Shown here: piece by piece, positions 1-11,640 of the stretch
Position numbering within the stretch: the first letter of the stretch is position 1
Layout: each line of letters begins with the position of its first letter
Virus record (IMG/VR): IMGVR_UViG_3300049855_000348
Coordinates: 126,001-190,000 of that record
From: a virus
Length of the DNA: 64,000 nucleotides
Reading direction: 5' to 3' (one strand)
Notes under the pieces: model-generated
What the model was told of the DNA's origin: nothing
Database searches by the model: none
What the model saw: the letters and a program-made list of their open reading frames with translations, nothing else
Position numbers and translations under genes: made by a program

Positions 1-3000
1 CCGTAACACTTGTCGCTGAGTAGAAGTTTGCCTGCCCAGAGGTTGAAGAAATATCAGCAAGAGTGCTAATGCTGGCTGTGCTTAGTGTAGCCGTTCCAGT
101 GACAGTGAGATTACCCTGGAGACGAGTATTACCTGCCTGCACCCACAAGGCGTAGGCGTTGGTAATCGTGGCATTGGTGCCAGCCTGCGGAGCATTATCG
201 ATGGCCACGGTTGCAGCCGTGGTTGCTGTGCTGGCACTGGCAAAAGTGATGGTCGGAGCCTTGATCGAAAAAAAACGCTGAGTGGTGAGTGTTCCTGCTG
301 CCCATCTCACCGAACGGTTCAAAGCAAAGTTCACATCCGAAACTTCGGTTGATGCCGTGTTTCCAGTCGCAGCACCGTTTGCTGCGCCGATAATCGTGAA
401 AGTCTCTGGAGTACCACTGCCCTGCGCTGTCGGAGCAAGGGTCAGTCCGTCTATTGAACTGTAGAGTAGTTCGGAGCTACCTTGAATCGTATTCACACCG
501 GATCCAAAGGCGATTTGTTCGGCTGAGATCGAGCCACCAATGGTACCAGATCCGAATGGACCAACGGTAGAACTGTTGATTCGCGCAAAGAGACCTGAAG
601 TGGTCGTCCACACATCACCGTTCACCGGCGAAGTTGGAGCGGTACCGTGCGGGAGTCGGAAACCAGAAACAGAAGTTGTCGATGCGGCAGTACGGAGAAG
701 ACCACTCTCAATATCGAGAGCGACCGAGGTCGTTATGGTCGCATTGGTTCCAGCAACTGGAGCACCACCGATACTAACCGTTGCGGCAGTTGTAATCGTC
801 GAGGCACCGACAAAGGCGTAGGTTGGCTGTAGGATTCTGAAAGCACGCTGAGTCGTCAGCGCACCAGTCGCCCACTGAACGGTACGCAAGAAGTCCCAAC
901 GTACATCGTTGACTTCTGTTGATGCCGCATTGTTGGTGTGATTTGCACAATTCAGCGAGAAGGCAACCGGCGCACCTCCAGAAACTGCTGGTCTGTTGAA
1001 TACGAGACCGCCATTGACGGTGTACGTCAAATCGGCAGAGCCACTGATGGTGTTGGTTCCAGAACCGATGGCCAACTGATCAGCCGCGATCGAACCACCA
1101 ATCGTACCACCACCGGAACCGAACGGACCAACTGTAGTGCCATTGATCCGAGCGAACATGCCAGCAGTGGTTGTCCACACGTCACCATTGGTCGGCGATG
1201 ATGGTGCAGTTCCATGCGGAACACGAAGACCGGCAACGGTTGTGGTCGAGGCTGCGGTACCAAGAAGACCAGACTCAATCCAAAGTGCGTAAGAAGTGGT
1301 GATGGTAGCATTACTACCAGCAGCGGGGGCACCAGAGATCGCAACCGTCGCAGCGTTGGTGATCGTTGAAGAACTGACAAAGGCGTAGGTCGGAGCAGCG
1401 ATGCGGAAAGCTCTCTGAGTAGTGAGTGCGCCACCCGCCCATGTCTTCGTAGCCGACAAGTCGAAAATAATACTCGACGCTTCAGTGCTTGCCGTTTGGG
1501 CGGTATGCGCTCCAGCAGCTACCCGGAAGTCAGCAGTGGCAGCACTACTGTAACTCTGAGATACGATGTCGACGATGCCTTTGGTCTGCGATGCACTACC
1601 GCCGATGGTCATGCCACCAATGCCAACATAAGAGAAACCAATTCCGTCTGTGTAATAGATTCCAGTGCTGTTGCCCGGTGATGTGAAGGTGATGCCTGGG
1701 GCTGAGGCACTGCCATCTAGCGCGACGTATGGTACAAACGCTTGAACCGAACTGGTACTCGCGGTTAGCACTTGAGTGCCGGTTGCTGATAATCCAACAG
1801 CACCACCAGCATTATACATGCCGGTATCATTTGACGTGGGGCCAACCGAGTAAGTTGGGAGAGACGCTGATCCGTTAGGACCACCGTACTGACCTGCTTC
1901 CACTCGGATCGCATAACCACGTGTGATCGTGGCATTCGTGCCAGCAGCAGGAGCACCGGTGACTGACAGTGTTGCTGCCGTAGTGATCGTCGAGGCACCG
2001 ACAAAGGCGTAGGTTGGAGCACGAATAACGAATGCACGCTGAGTTGTCAGGGCACCGGTTGACCACTGGACTGTACGAGAAAGATTGAAGTCAACATCGG
2101 GAACCTCTGTCGATGCCGTGTTACCAGTGCTTGCTGCACCAACGATAACCAACAGTTTTGGAGTTCCGACACCGCTTGCGGTTGGTGCAATGTGTACTTG
2201 ACCAAGCGTACCTGAGCGATGTGGACCTCTAAAGTAGACTGAATCATCAAAGTTGCTGATTCCAGCCTGTACCCAGAGGGCGTAGGTGTTGGTGATGGTG
2301 GCGTTTGTACTAGCGACAGGAGCACCAGTGATAGCGAAGGTAGCGGCGTTGGTGATGGTTGAAGCAGCAACGAAAGAATAGATCGGAGCAGTAATAACAA
2401 AGGCGCGTTGGCTAGTGATATTACCAGTCGCCCATTGTACGGCTCTTCCCAAACCGAAAAGGACATCGATGACTTCTGAACTAGCTGATAATCCAGTGTT
2501 GGCCGGAGCGGTTACCTGAATCAATTTTGGTGTACCGGAGGTGGCAGCGACAGAAGGCGCAATCTCTAATTGACCGGTTGTAGCTGAAACCTGTTGGCCT
2601 CCGAACCCTACCTGACCGTCAAATTGTGAGCGTCCACTTTGTGCCCACATCGTGTATGCGTTGTTGATGATAGCATTGCTACCAGAAGCAGGGGCACCAG
2701 TGATGGCAAAGGTTGCTGCTGTGTTGATCGTCGAAACACCAACGAAGGCGTAGGTCGGAGCCTGAATCAGGAAGGCTCTCTGAGTCGTCAACGTACCTGT
2801 CGCCCATTGAACTGTACGATTCAATGAAAAATCAATATCTGGAACCTCGGTCGACGCAGTGATGCCAGTATTGGGAGTACCTACCACCCGAACAAGTCGT
2901 GGTGTTCCATTACCGGCAGCAGAGGTCGGAGCGATGTCGAGCATCGCCGTACTTCCAGTTACCACACCCTGTGAACCAGAGAGTAAAACTTGGGCACCGA

Positions 3001-6000
3001 AGCTGGAGATACCGTTCATGACCCAAAATGCGTAACGGTTAGTAATCGTCGCATTTGTTCCAGCGGTTGGAGCACCAGAAATAGCGAAGGTGGCAGCAGT
3101 CGTAATTGTCGAAGCGCCAACGAAGGCGTAGGTCGGAGCCTGGACAAGGAAAGCTCTCTGAGTCGTCAGCGCACCAGTCGCCCACTGAACCGTTCTGGCA
3201 AAATTGAAGTTCACATCGGGAACTTCAGTGCTCGCAGTCATGTTGGTGTTGGCAGCACCGGTGACGAGGAACGCAGTCTGAACACCTGTGGCAACGGCTG
3301 TAGGAGCCAATGTGAGGCCAGTAGTCGCGGTGTAGGTCAGAGTCGCAGAACCCTGAATGGTATTGGTTCCTGAACCAAAGGCGACTTGACCAGAAGCAAT
3401 CGAGCCACCAATGGTGCCACCGCCAGCGGTGTAGTTGACCGTCACACCATTGATGCGAGCGAAGAGACCGCCAGCAGAGGTAGTCCACAAATCACCATCA
3501 GTTGGTGATGATGGAGCAGTGCCGTGAGGAATGTTCAAACCGGCACGAGAAGTTGACGAGGCCGATGTCAGGACCGATCCACTGAAGAGCGATGGGTTGG
3601 TGTTCCCTGAGTAGATGGCGTAGGTGCCGGTGAAGCCGGTGGAAGATGGACCGATCAAAAGGGTGGCGTTGTTCGTACCAACGGTCTGATCAGCGAGGTA
3701 AGCTCCGATCGCACGAGTGATGGTTGAAGTGGAACCCAGGCTGTGTGCCAGAACCTGAACGCCTGCTACAACCGAGGCGGTGTAAGCTACTGCCGAGGTT
3801 CCGAGAGAAACTGAAACACCAACGACAGCAGAAGTACCACCAGATGTTCCGGTGAGGGTGATTCCAACAGCGGTCTGACCAACACCGCTCAGTGGATTGG
3901 TGGCACCAATGGCGATGATGTTGAGGGAGCTACCAGCACCACCGATGCCCATACGGCCAGCGATGGTTGCTGTCGTACCATCATAGGTGAAGTTCGCACT
4001 TCCCTGGATGGTGTTGGCACCGGAGCCGTAGGCGACCTGATTGGAAGCGATCGAACCGCCGATCGTTCCACCACCTGCACCAAACGGACCAACAGTAGAT
4101 CCATTGATCTGTGCGAACATGCCGGCAGTGGTGGTCCAAACATCACCATTAGTTGGCGATGATGGAGCAGTGCCGTGCGGAAGACGAACGCTTGAAATGC
4201 TGGTGGTAGCTGCTGGAGCGATGATGGTACTGACCACCGTCAACTGTTGTGTGCTTCCGAAGGTCGCCGCGAGTGCTCCATTGCCGGTGTAGATCTTGAT
4301 AGCATCACCAGCGGTCCTGGTAACCAGTTCCAGGTCACCAGTGCCATAGGCGTTGATTTGTTTGATCTGCGAAGCTCCACGGAAATCAAGCAAGTTTGCC
4401 GCACAGAAAGATGGAGCACGAACAGAATTTGAACCACCTGGGTCTGTTCCTGCGATGATGATGCCACCACCAATAGCAACGTTCGTCGCGGCAACACCAT
4501 TACCAACAGTGACCGAACCAACAGTCGAACTCGTTGCCGAGGTAGTCTCTGGGAAGTTGACAACTGTGACAGTCGAGCCAGAGCGTGTGGCTTCAAGAAC
4601 GCTTGTGGCGACGCTCAGAGCATCATCAACAGCACGAATGACGAAGACACCAGCAGAGGATGCGAGCACATCCCAGAAACGATTGTTTGCTGTTGCTGCA
4701 CCGTTGTTCAAACCAAGTCGCGGAATAGATGCTTGGACAGTGATGAGAGCGTCGCTGGTAGCGCCTGTGGTGTACGAACCACCACGAGCGTGAACGCCAC
4801 CACCAACGAAGGCATCACCGCTGATACCAACACCACCACTGATAATCACTGCACCAGTTGAGGTGCTGGTTGAAGCCGTGGTGTTCTGGAACGTGGTAGG
4901 GGCAGCCGTTGAGAATGTCACCGCACCATTGGCGAAGGTGGCGATGCGGGTGCCAGCCTCGCAGATGGCAACACCGCTGGCATAGGTGATGCCAGAGGTG
5001 TTGTTGGTGATGAAGCTGTAGGCTGGGGTTCCGACAGCGCCGCCGTCGGTAAGGAAGATGCGACCACCGGCGTAGATGTTTCCACCACCGATGCCCACAT
5101 TGGTTACGGCTGTCGTCTGGTCACCGATGATCAGAGCACCAGTGATGGTGTTGGTTGCAGCCGTAGTGAGTGTGCTGCGGATGGTCTTAGCAGCAGCTAA
5201 ACCACCAGCCACGAACAATGCGGCAGCGCCAGCCGTATAACCGGCATCAGTCGAATCCAGAATAGAAACTAAGCCAGCGAAGCTGGATCCATAGGTCGAT
5301 GCTGAATAGATGGCATAAGAGCCGGTGTAAACGGCTGGTGATGTGGTTGCACTGATCGTCAGGTAGGCGCGGTTGGTACCGGCATTCGGGTCGACCAAGG
5401 CAAGCTGGTGGACTCTCGTGATGGTTGAGGCACCACCCTGAACAATCGGGCTCGCCAAGAGAGTGACGACATCATTGCATGTGAAGGCAGAGTTCTGAGT
5501 GGCTGCGGCGACACTGACACCAACAACCATTGTGGTGGCCGCACTCGATCCACGAACGAAGACGATGTTACCACCCTGCGTGGTTCCGGTCAGGCTGTTG
5601 CTTGCCGAAAGATTCAGGATGTACGAAGCCGATGCAGAAGTACCGACACCCATGACGGTGCCAACGTTCGCTGCTCCGGCCACACCAAGACCACCAGCGA
5701 TCACCACAGCACCAGTAGAAGTGTTGGTCGAGGCTGTAGTGCTAGTGAAAGAAGAATCACCAGTGCCAGCAGCGATGGTCAGACGATTTGCGTTGGTGGT
5801 ACGAAGATTCAGAGCGTGAGCGGTAACAGTACCGACAACAGCCGTACCGGCGAATGACCCAACAGCAACTTCAACCAGATTCACCGTGTCATAGCAAACC
5901 AAGGCTGGATTGAAGGTGGTGCCGGTGGCTTCCAGATAGAGGGCTCCAGAAGTCACCGCAGGACTTCCGAGTGAGCCGTTCATCAAAACGGTAACGGCAC

Positions 6001-9000
6001 CACCAGTGCGCAACTGCTTCGCCACGCTGAGGCCACCGCTGAGAACCACCGAGGCGGTGCCAATCGCCGAGGCATCAGTCGTATCACTGATGACGACAAG
6101 ACCAGCACCCTGGGTGTAGATGGCACGATTGGTGCCAGCACCAGAAATCGGTTCGATTTCAAGAGCGTTGTAGGTGGTGATCGCACCACCACCTGAGATC
6201 TGAGGAGCGCCGAGGTAGATGCCACGTGCTGTAGCGATGACTCCAGCAGCCGAGATCGAGACACCACCCGCACGGATGGTGAAGGCGTTCGTCATGTTGC
6301 CGGCAGCGGTGACGGCGATGTCGAAGTTACCAGCTACCGCACCAGTGACCGTACCGGTACCGGCGTGGATGACGGATCCATAGACCGCACGCAGGCCAAT
6401 GGCTGCGGTGTAGTTGAAAGCGTTGGCGCTTGTTCTGACAATCGCTCGATTCATGACGCGATTGGCATTATTTGCCGTGAGCACCATCGTCACATCAGAG
6501 AGGAATGGACTTACATCAGCACCTGGATCAGTGATGGTCATGCCTTGGCTGATCGCACCTGTCAGACCGAGGGTAGAGCCATTCCAGGTAAGGTTTGCGC
6601 TTCCAGTGATTGTGTTGGTACCAGAACCATAAGCGACTTGGTTGGAGGCAATCGAACCACCGATCGTACCACTACCAAGCTGAACCGTCGCTCCATTGAT
6701 ACGAACGAAAGCCGCCGTTGTGGTTGTCCACAGATCTCCATCCACCGGCGAAGAAGGAACAGCGCCATGCGGAAGATTGAAACCAGCACCACCAGAGGCT
6801 GATGCTATCGTGGTCACCTTGTTCCCGAATGTCCACTTGTAGAGCGAACCAGAGATCACTGTTCCCGCTGAACTGTCTGCATCGAGGAATCGGTTAGAAG
6901 CAAGCGATGCAGTAACACAGGAGAAGAAGGCACGAGTGCCGGAAACATCATAAACGGTCGTCAACGCCGGAAGAGCCGCATAGGTGTCAGAGGTCAGGAA
7001 GATGCTGGTGTTGTAGCCCAGTGCTCCGACCAGTTGAAGACCTGCACGGGAGGTTGTTCCACCGAGGTAATTCTGAATCTTTGCAAGAATATCACTGTTG
7101 TCGGAATAGTTGAAATCGAAATAGCTGGTCGATGTCAGAACACCCGACGTGTCGATGGACATCGTGAGCGTCGAACTGCCTGGCATGAATCCGATGCCAG
7201 CGGTGGAACGGAATCCCATGGCATCCGCAGAAATGGCCCCTCCACCGCCAGACACAGCGGAGTAGTGGCCGAAGATAATAGGTGCCGTTCCACTCCTATA
7301 GAAAAGCTGATAAACGCCATTTGCCGAAGTAGAATCGACCTTGAAGATTTCTGAGTTCGCACCGCCCGACAACGTCAGCTTGCCGCCAGCGAAAATGTTT
7401 CCGCCACCGATCGCCACAGAAGTAGCCGCGACACCATTGCCAATAGTGATCGAACCAACAGTAGAACTCGTTGCTGAAGTAGTCTCTGGGAAATTGATGT
7501 GCGTGACAGTCGAGCCAGAACGAACGGCTTCAAAGGCAATCGAAGCGGTGTTCAAAGCATCGTTGAGAGCACGCAGTACGAACGTACCCGAAGAGGTTGC
7601 GTACGAATCCCAGAACCGATTGTCTACTGTGGCACCTCCATGATTCCAAGAGATACGCGGTGCAGATCCCTGAATCGTCAGTGCAATGTCGGAAGTAGAA
7701 CCAGAGATATAACTTCCACCACCGGCGTGGATACCGTTTCCAACAAAGAGATCTCCGTTGATGCCAGCACCACCAGTGACAACAAAAGCACCAGTGGTGG
7801 TAGAGGTGGAGGTGGTGCTGTTATCCACCAACACACTGTTCGACCCAGCGGTACCGGCGATAATATGCAGATTTCCATTTGTTTGTGAGATATATGAATT
7901 GAATGCTATGCTATCGGTAAACTGCAAAGTCGTATCGGCACCACTACCATTTGAGGCAATACGATGGATGATATTCGCACGAAGAGTCGTGCTAGTGGCG
8001 TTGACCTCATACACATTCAAACGACTTGTGGTGGAGGATAGAGAAACGTTCGGATCAACACCGATACGGACAAACAAAGAACCAATCGCAGCACCAGCAA
8101 CGATATTACCACCGCCGATACCAACGTTGGTTCCAACAGTTGAACCGTCACCGATATTGACAGCACCGGTAAGTGTTGTGGTAGAGGCTGTGGTACTTCT
8201 AATGGTGACCGTCTGTCCGGTGGTCTTGGCCACAGTGAAAGTGCTGTCAGCACTTACCGCAAGCAAACCATCACTAGCAGCGATGGGCAATGTACTTCCT
8301 ACCGTGACACGGAAGTCTGTTCCCGTGGGAACGCCGATGTAAATGTGGCCAGTAGAGAAAAATGTAGCGCCATCAACACTTCCAGGAGCCGGACCACTGC
8401 TGTGCGTGATGGTGCGCTGCGTACCACTGAATTCGATGCTGGTATTGACGGTCAGCAGTGATCCATCAAACGTCAGATTCGCCGATCCCTGAATCGTGTT
8501 TGCTCCGGATCCAAACGCGACTTGGTTGACTGCGATCGTACCACCGATGATGCCAGCAGCAGACAACGTCGAGTTCACCCACAGTGTGCCGTTGTAGCGA
8601 AGAAGATCACCGGTCGTAGGTGAGGTGATCGTGACATCCGAGATGTTGGTCAGAGCCGGCAGAACATCAACATTCACCAGGATCTTACCAAGCGTCGGGT
8701 GTGCTCTGGCAACGGTACCGATTCGGATCTGATTCGCTGGTGACGTTGGTTGCGTGGCAGTCAATGTTCCAGAAGTCGTGAGCCACAACATATCACCATC
8801 TGAAAATGCCGACGTGTTGACATCGCTGGCAATTCCACTGGTGACAACATAGCCATCCGAGTTGTTGGCGATGGGGACCGTCACGATACCGATGGAGCGG
8901 AAGCCAGTGGAGTTGGCGTTGGTGGCCAACGTGATATTTGGCCTGAAACCAGTCGCACCCGAGATGTAGACGACCTTTCCAGCCGCAATGGTTGAGCCGG

Positions 9001-10164
9001 TGCTATTTCTGACCAAGGCAACCGATTCTTGCCCCATGTGAACGACCTGCACGTCGTTCCAGTAAGTCATGGCGTTCTGGTCTGAATCGTAGTAGAATCG
9101 GCCCTCTGACAGAGCCGGAACCGAGGCACCGGTGTCCAATTGTCCGTAACGGAAGCTGACAGCCTTGGAGGTCGAATTGAAGGTGAACGTTGCGTCACCG
9201 GCAAGCGTGTCGAGAGCACTACCGTAGCCAATCTGAGTGGCTGCAAGAGTACCCAGAATCGTACCAGTTCCTGCCGGCAGATCCGCAGCCACCAAGGCTC
9301 TGAACGTTGGAACCGCTAAACCACCACTGGTTGGGCCAGCGAAGACAAGGTTGGCAGCCTGATTCGTCAGCGTGCCAGTCAACGTTCCCGAGGTGGTGAC
9401 TGGCGAGCCAGAGACCGAGAAGATCGACGGGAGTGACAGTCCAACCGAGGTGACCGTGCCACCACCTCCACCAGCACCGACAGCAACCCAGCCAGTGTTC
9501 CCAGCGCCGGATTCCTTGACGTAGAGAGTGGTCGACGTGCCGCCATCGGTACGCTGGAAGATGTCACCAACAGAACCAGTGACGACACCCTCAGGAGTGC
9601 CAGTGCCACGCTTGATGTTTTTGGCGATGATGACGCCGGCAGCGTTGGTAAAGTCCGTGCCATCGAAGGTCAGATTCGCCGAACCCTGAATGGTGTTCGT
9701 GCCCAGGCCGAAGGCCACCTGATTGGCTGCGATCGAGCCACCGATTGAGCCACCAGCACCGGCATCGAGTTGAACGGTCACACCACCACGGCGAGCGAAG
9801 ACACCAGTCGACTCAACCCAGAAGTCACCATCCTGAGGAGTCGAAGGGGCAGCACTCTGAGCGATGTTCAGACCGCCACGAGTTGCAGAAGAGTTGGCAA
9901 GGACACGACCAGAGACCTGTGCATCGCCGGTGATCTCGACGCCATTGACCGACACCGCCAAGCGGTCAGTACCCATGACAACCGTGACCATTTTCTCGGC
10001 AGCAACAGTGCGGTCGAAGTAGAAACCGATACGACTCGGCCCGCTATGAGCTTCGAGCCAGGACTTGTCGCCATCCGCCTGCGGAGCGGCAAAAGCGAGG
10101 TAGGAGTTGTCACCAAGGACAACCGAGCGGAAACCCGTATCTCCCATCCATGATTGTTTCATGA
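1..10164 (-). CDS. Giant repeat-built tail fibre-like protein (partial, C-terminus beyond the window)
   Basis: One frame stays open from the ATG at 10164 to the left edge, giving at least 3388 residues with no stop. The product is very rich in G, S, T, A and N, as in long beta-structured phage fibres. Three module types recur. Module A contains LTTQRAF...PTYAFVGASTIT and has about seven copies between roughly 120 and 3260. Module B contains HGTAPSSP-NGD-WTT...GTIGGSIA--QVA-GSG-NTI-GSA and has about seven copies, near 490-650, 1040-1225, 3355-3535, 3990-4190, 6580-6780, 8475-8640 and 9670-9880. Module C contains TSATSSTVGS-TIGNGVAAT-VAIGGG and lies around 4460, 5090, 5660, 7390, 7740 and 8090. 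The N-terminus (MKQSWMGDTGFRSVV) is non-repetitive and could be the virion-attachment end. It lies downstream of a terminator, so it is probably its own late unit. A receptor-binding or decoration role is inferred from composition and repeats only. Confidence 0.8.
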
Positions 10165-10184
10165 CTTACCTACGAAGAAGAGCC

Positions 10185-10208
10185 CGGGGAGGCGGACCTC
10201 CCCGGGTG
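10185..10208 (-). terminator. Rho-independent terminator
   Basis: A perfect 10-bp GC-rich stem (CCCGGGGAGG paired with CCTCCCCGGG) closes a 4-base loop. On the minus strand it is followed by the pyrimidine-rich CTCTTCTTCG. It sits just past the 130-residue gene and just before the giant fibre gene, separating the two. Confidence 0.75.
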
Positions 10209-10215
10209 TTTGAGG

Positions 10216-10608
10216 TCACTCGTCGTTCAGGCTGAGCAGCATCAGCAGTTCGATGGCGTACTTGGTCACCATGAACGCACCCTGCTTCAGGTAATAGCGC
10301 ATGCAGGCGCGGACGGCTTCTTTTTCCTTGTCGGTCCACTCGACCTCGACCTTGGGATCGCCCCACTTGTTCAGGCGGATCTCATGGGCACTGGCGAGTT
10401 CATCCTTGTCCGGCTTCGGACGATCCGGCAGTTCAGGGATGGCTTCGCAGGCGGCGAACGAGCGGCAGATCAACTGACCCTGCTTGGCTTCGTCCTTGTA
10501 CCACTGCGTGGTGGGAAGGATCTCGGCGAGGACGCTGGCTGCGCCTACGGAGATGGTGTACTTGGTCTTGGTCGGCGTTGCGACCTTGGCGGCTTCTTCG
10601 GTGCTCAC
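10216..10608 (-). CDS. Conserved-looking phage protein of unknown function, 130 aa
   Basis: I do not recognise a family. The protein starts at a GTG (MSTEEAAKVATPTK) with GGGGA about nine bases upstream. It has charged N-terminal and central parts and a hydrophobic helical end (YAIELLMLLSLNDE). A TTATAAAC box sits immediately before the start and could be a late promoter, but it is so close to the GTG that the geometry is doubtful. A strong terminator follows. The position between the NlpC-like gene and the fibre gene suggests a virion or assembly role, which is inference from context. Confidence 0.7.
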   Translation of the reverse strand: MSTEEAAKVATPTKTKYTISVGAASVLAEILPTTQWYKDEAKQGQLICRSFAACEAIPELPDRPKPDKDELASAHEIRLNKWGDPKVEVEWTDKEKEAVRACMRYYLKQGAFMVTKYAIELLMLLSLNDE

Positions 10609-10683
10609 GGTTTATAATCCCCGGTGGGCGGTGAAGGATCTACGTTGTTCGGATTGAGCTACGAGATCTCCTTCGGTGTGATC

Positions 10684-11133
10684 CTATGTAAGCCCTTGCC
10701 GGTATTTTGATGCCCACTTGTAGAGCTTGTTGGGCGAGTAGCGGCAGGGCTTGGCACCCTCCAGCAGGCCGATCTTCTTCAGGGTGGCTACGGCCAGTTC
10801 AGAACAGAACCATTTGGTCTTATTCTCACGGCTGATGCCGAGGACCTGAGCCATCCACAGACCGAACCAATCGTAGCCGGAGCCCATCTCCCCAAGGAGA
10901 AAAGACTTCACCTCTTCGAGTTGGGCATCGGTGAGGGGGATGTCGACCGTGGTCCAGCGGTCGGGATCGAGCAGCCGACCCAAGGCGAACTGCGTGACGC
11001 CTTGCTGATCATTGGCCTCGATGACGTTTCCGTGCTCGAACAGCATCCCGACGTGGAAGTACGGACCACCAGTCCACAGGCAGATCAGACGCTCGAAGAT
11101 GTTGTGCGGACGCTTCTGAAAGATGAGTTGCAT
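10684..11133 (-). CDS. Permuted NlpC/P60-like cysteine hydrolase, 149 aa
   Basis: The order of motifs is FHVGMLFEHGNVIEA (His near residue 27, then a Glu) followed by KWFCSELA (Cys near residue 109). This His-before-Cys order is that of circularly permuted NlpC/P60 (YaeF/YiiX-like) papain-fold enzymes. Family members hydrolyse amide or ester bonds, often in peptidoglycan or acyl substrates. In a phage tail or head neighbourhood it could help entry or lysis, but its substrate cannot be read from sequence. There is no signal peptide. The start ATG has no Shine-Dalgarno; instead TAAATA lies six bases upstream, resembling the leaderless starts seen elsewhere in this window. Confidence 0.65.
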   Translation of the reverse strand: MQLIFQKRPHNIFERLICLWTGGPYFHVGMLFEHGNVIEANDQQGVTQFALGRLLDPDRWTTVDIPLTDAQLEEVKSFLLGEMGSGYDWFGLWMAQVLGISRENKTKWFCSELAVATLKKIGLLEGAKPCRYSPNKLYKWASKYRQGLT

Positions 11134-11158
11134 GCCCGATATTTAGCGGGCGAACTGC

Positions 11159-11617
11159 TCACTTACCGGCACGACGGTTCTTCACGGCGATCCGCAGGGC
11201 ATCACGGCTGCGAGTGTCGCCACGCTGACGCATCTGGGCGACCTCTTCGTCGATGCTCATGGTCTCAGGCTGGTACTCGTGGGTCGTGGCAGAAGCCTGG
11301 GCTTTCGCCACCTTGGCCGGCTTCGAGACGATGTCAGTTGTGTATCGTTCGACCTTCTTGGAACACTTGGGTGGCTTTACCTCCAAAGCGGTTTCGTCGC
11401 TGGTCTGGAAGTCGAAGGTCCGTTCGTGGAAATCCCGCAGGCGCTCATGCCGTTCAGCCGTGAGGGGGAGACCCATCAGGCTTTCGTGGTTGAGGGAGCG
11501 GGCTTCTTGGAGGAGGGTGACGAGGGCGGCAGAGGTGTAAAGCATTGGGCGGGAGCATGTCAGTGCTTCCGCGTTTTCAATACGGCCATTCCTGGGCAGT
11601 TTCAGACAGGATCTCAC
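11159..11617 (-). CDS. Unknown phage protein, up to 152 aa (start uncertain)
   Basis: The frame opens at a GTG (11617), 24 bases after the stop of the 653-residue gene. An internal ATG at 11545 (MLYTSAALVTLLQEARS) would give 128 residues. Neither start has a clear Shine-Dalgarno. The C-terminal half is hydrophilic, with K, R, Q and E-rich stretches (EEVAQMRQRGDTRSRDALR) that look helical. No family is recognised. It lies between two probable virion-associated genes on the same strand. Confidence 0.55.
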   Translation of the reverse strand: MRSCLKLPRNGRIENAEALTCSRPMLYTSAALVTLLQEARSLNHESLMGLPLTAERHERLRDFHERTFDFQTSDETALEVKPPKCSKKVERYTTDIVSKPAKVAKAQASATTHEYQPETMSIDEEVAQMRQRGDTRSRDALRIAVKNRRAGK

Positions 11618-11640
11618 CGCCAGTGGCGTTGGGTACCCAA

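Noticed and set aside
1-10164. Repeats considered as CRISPR or insertion elements
   Set aside because: They are in-frame protein repeats with diverged DNA and variable spacing, not identical short repeats with spacers.
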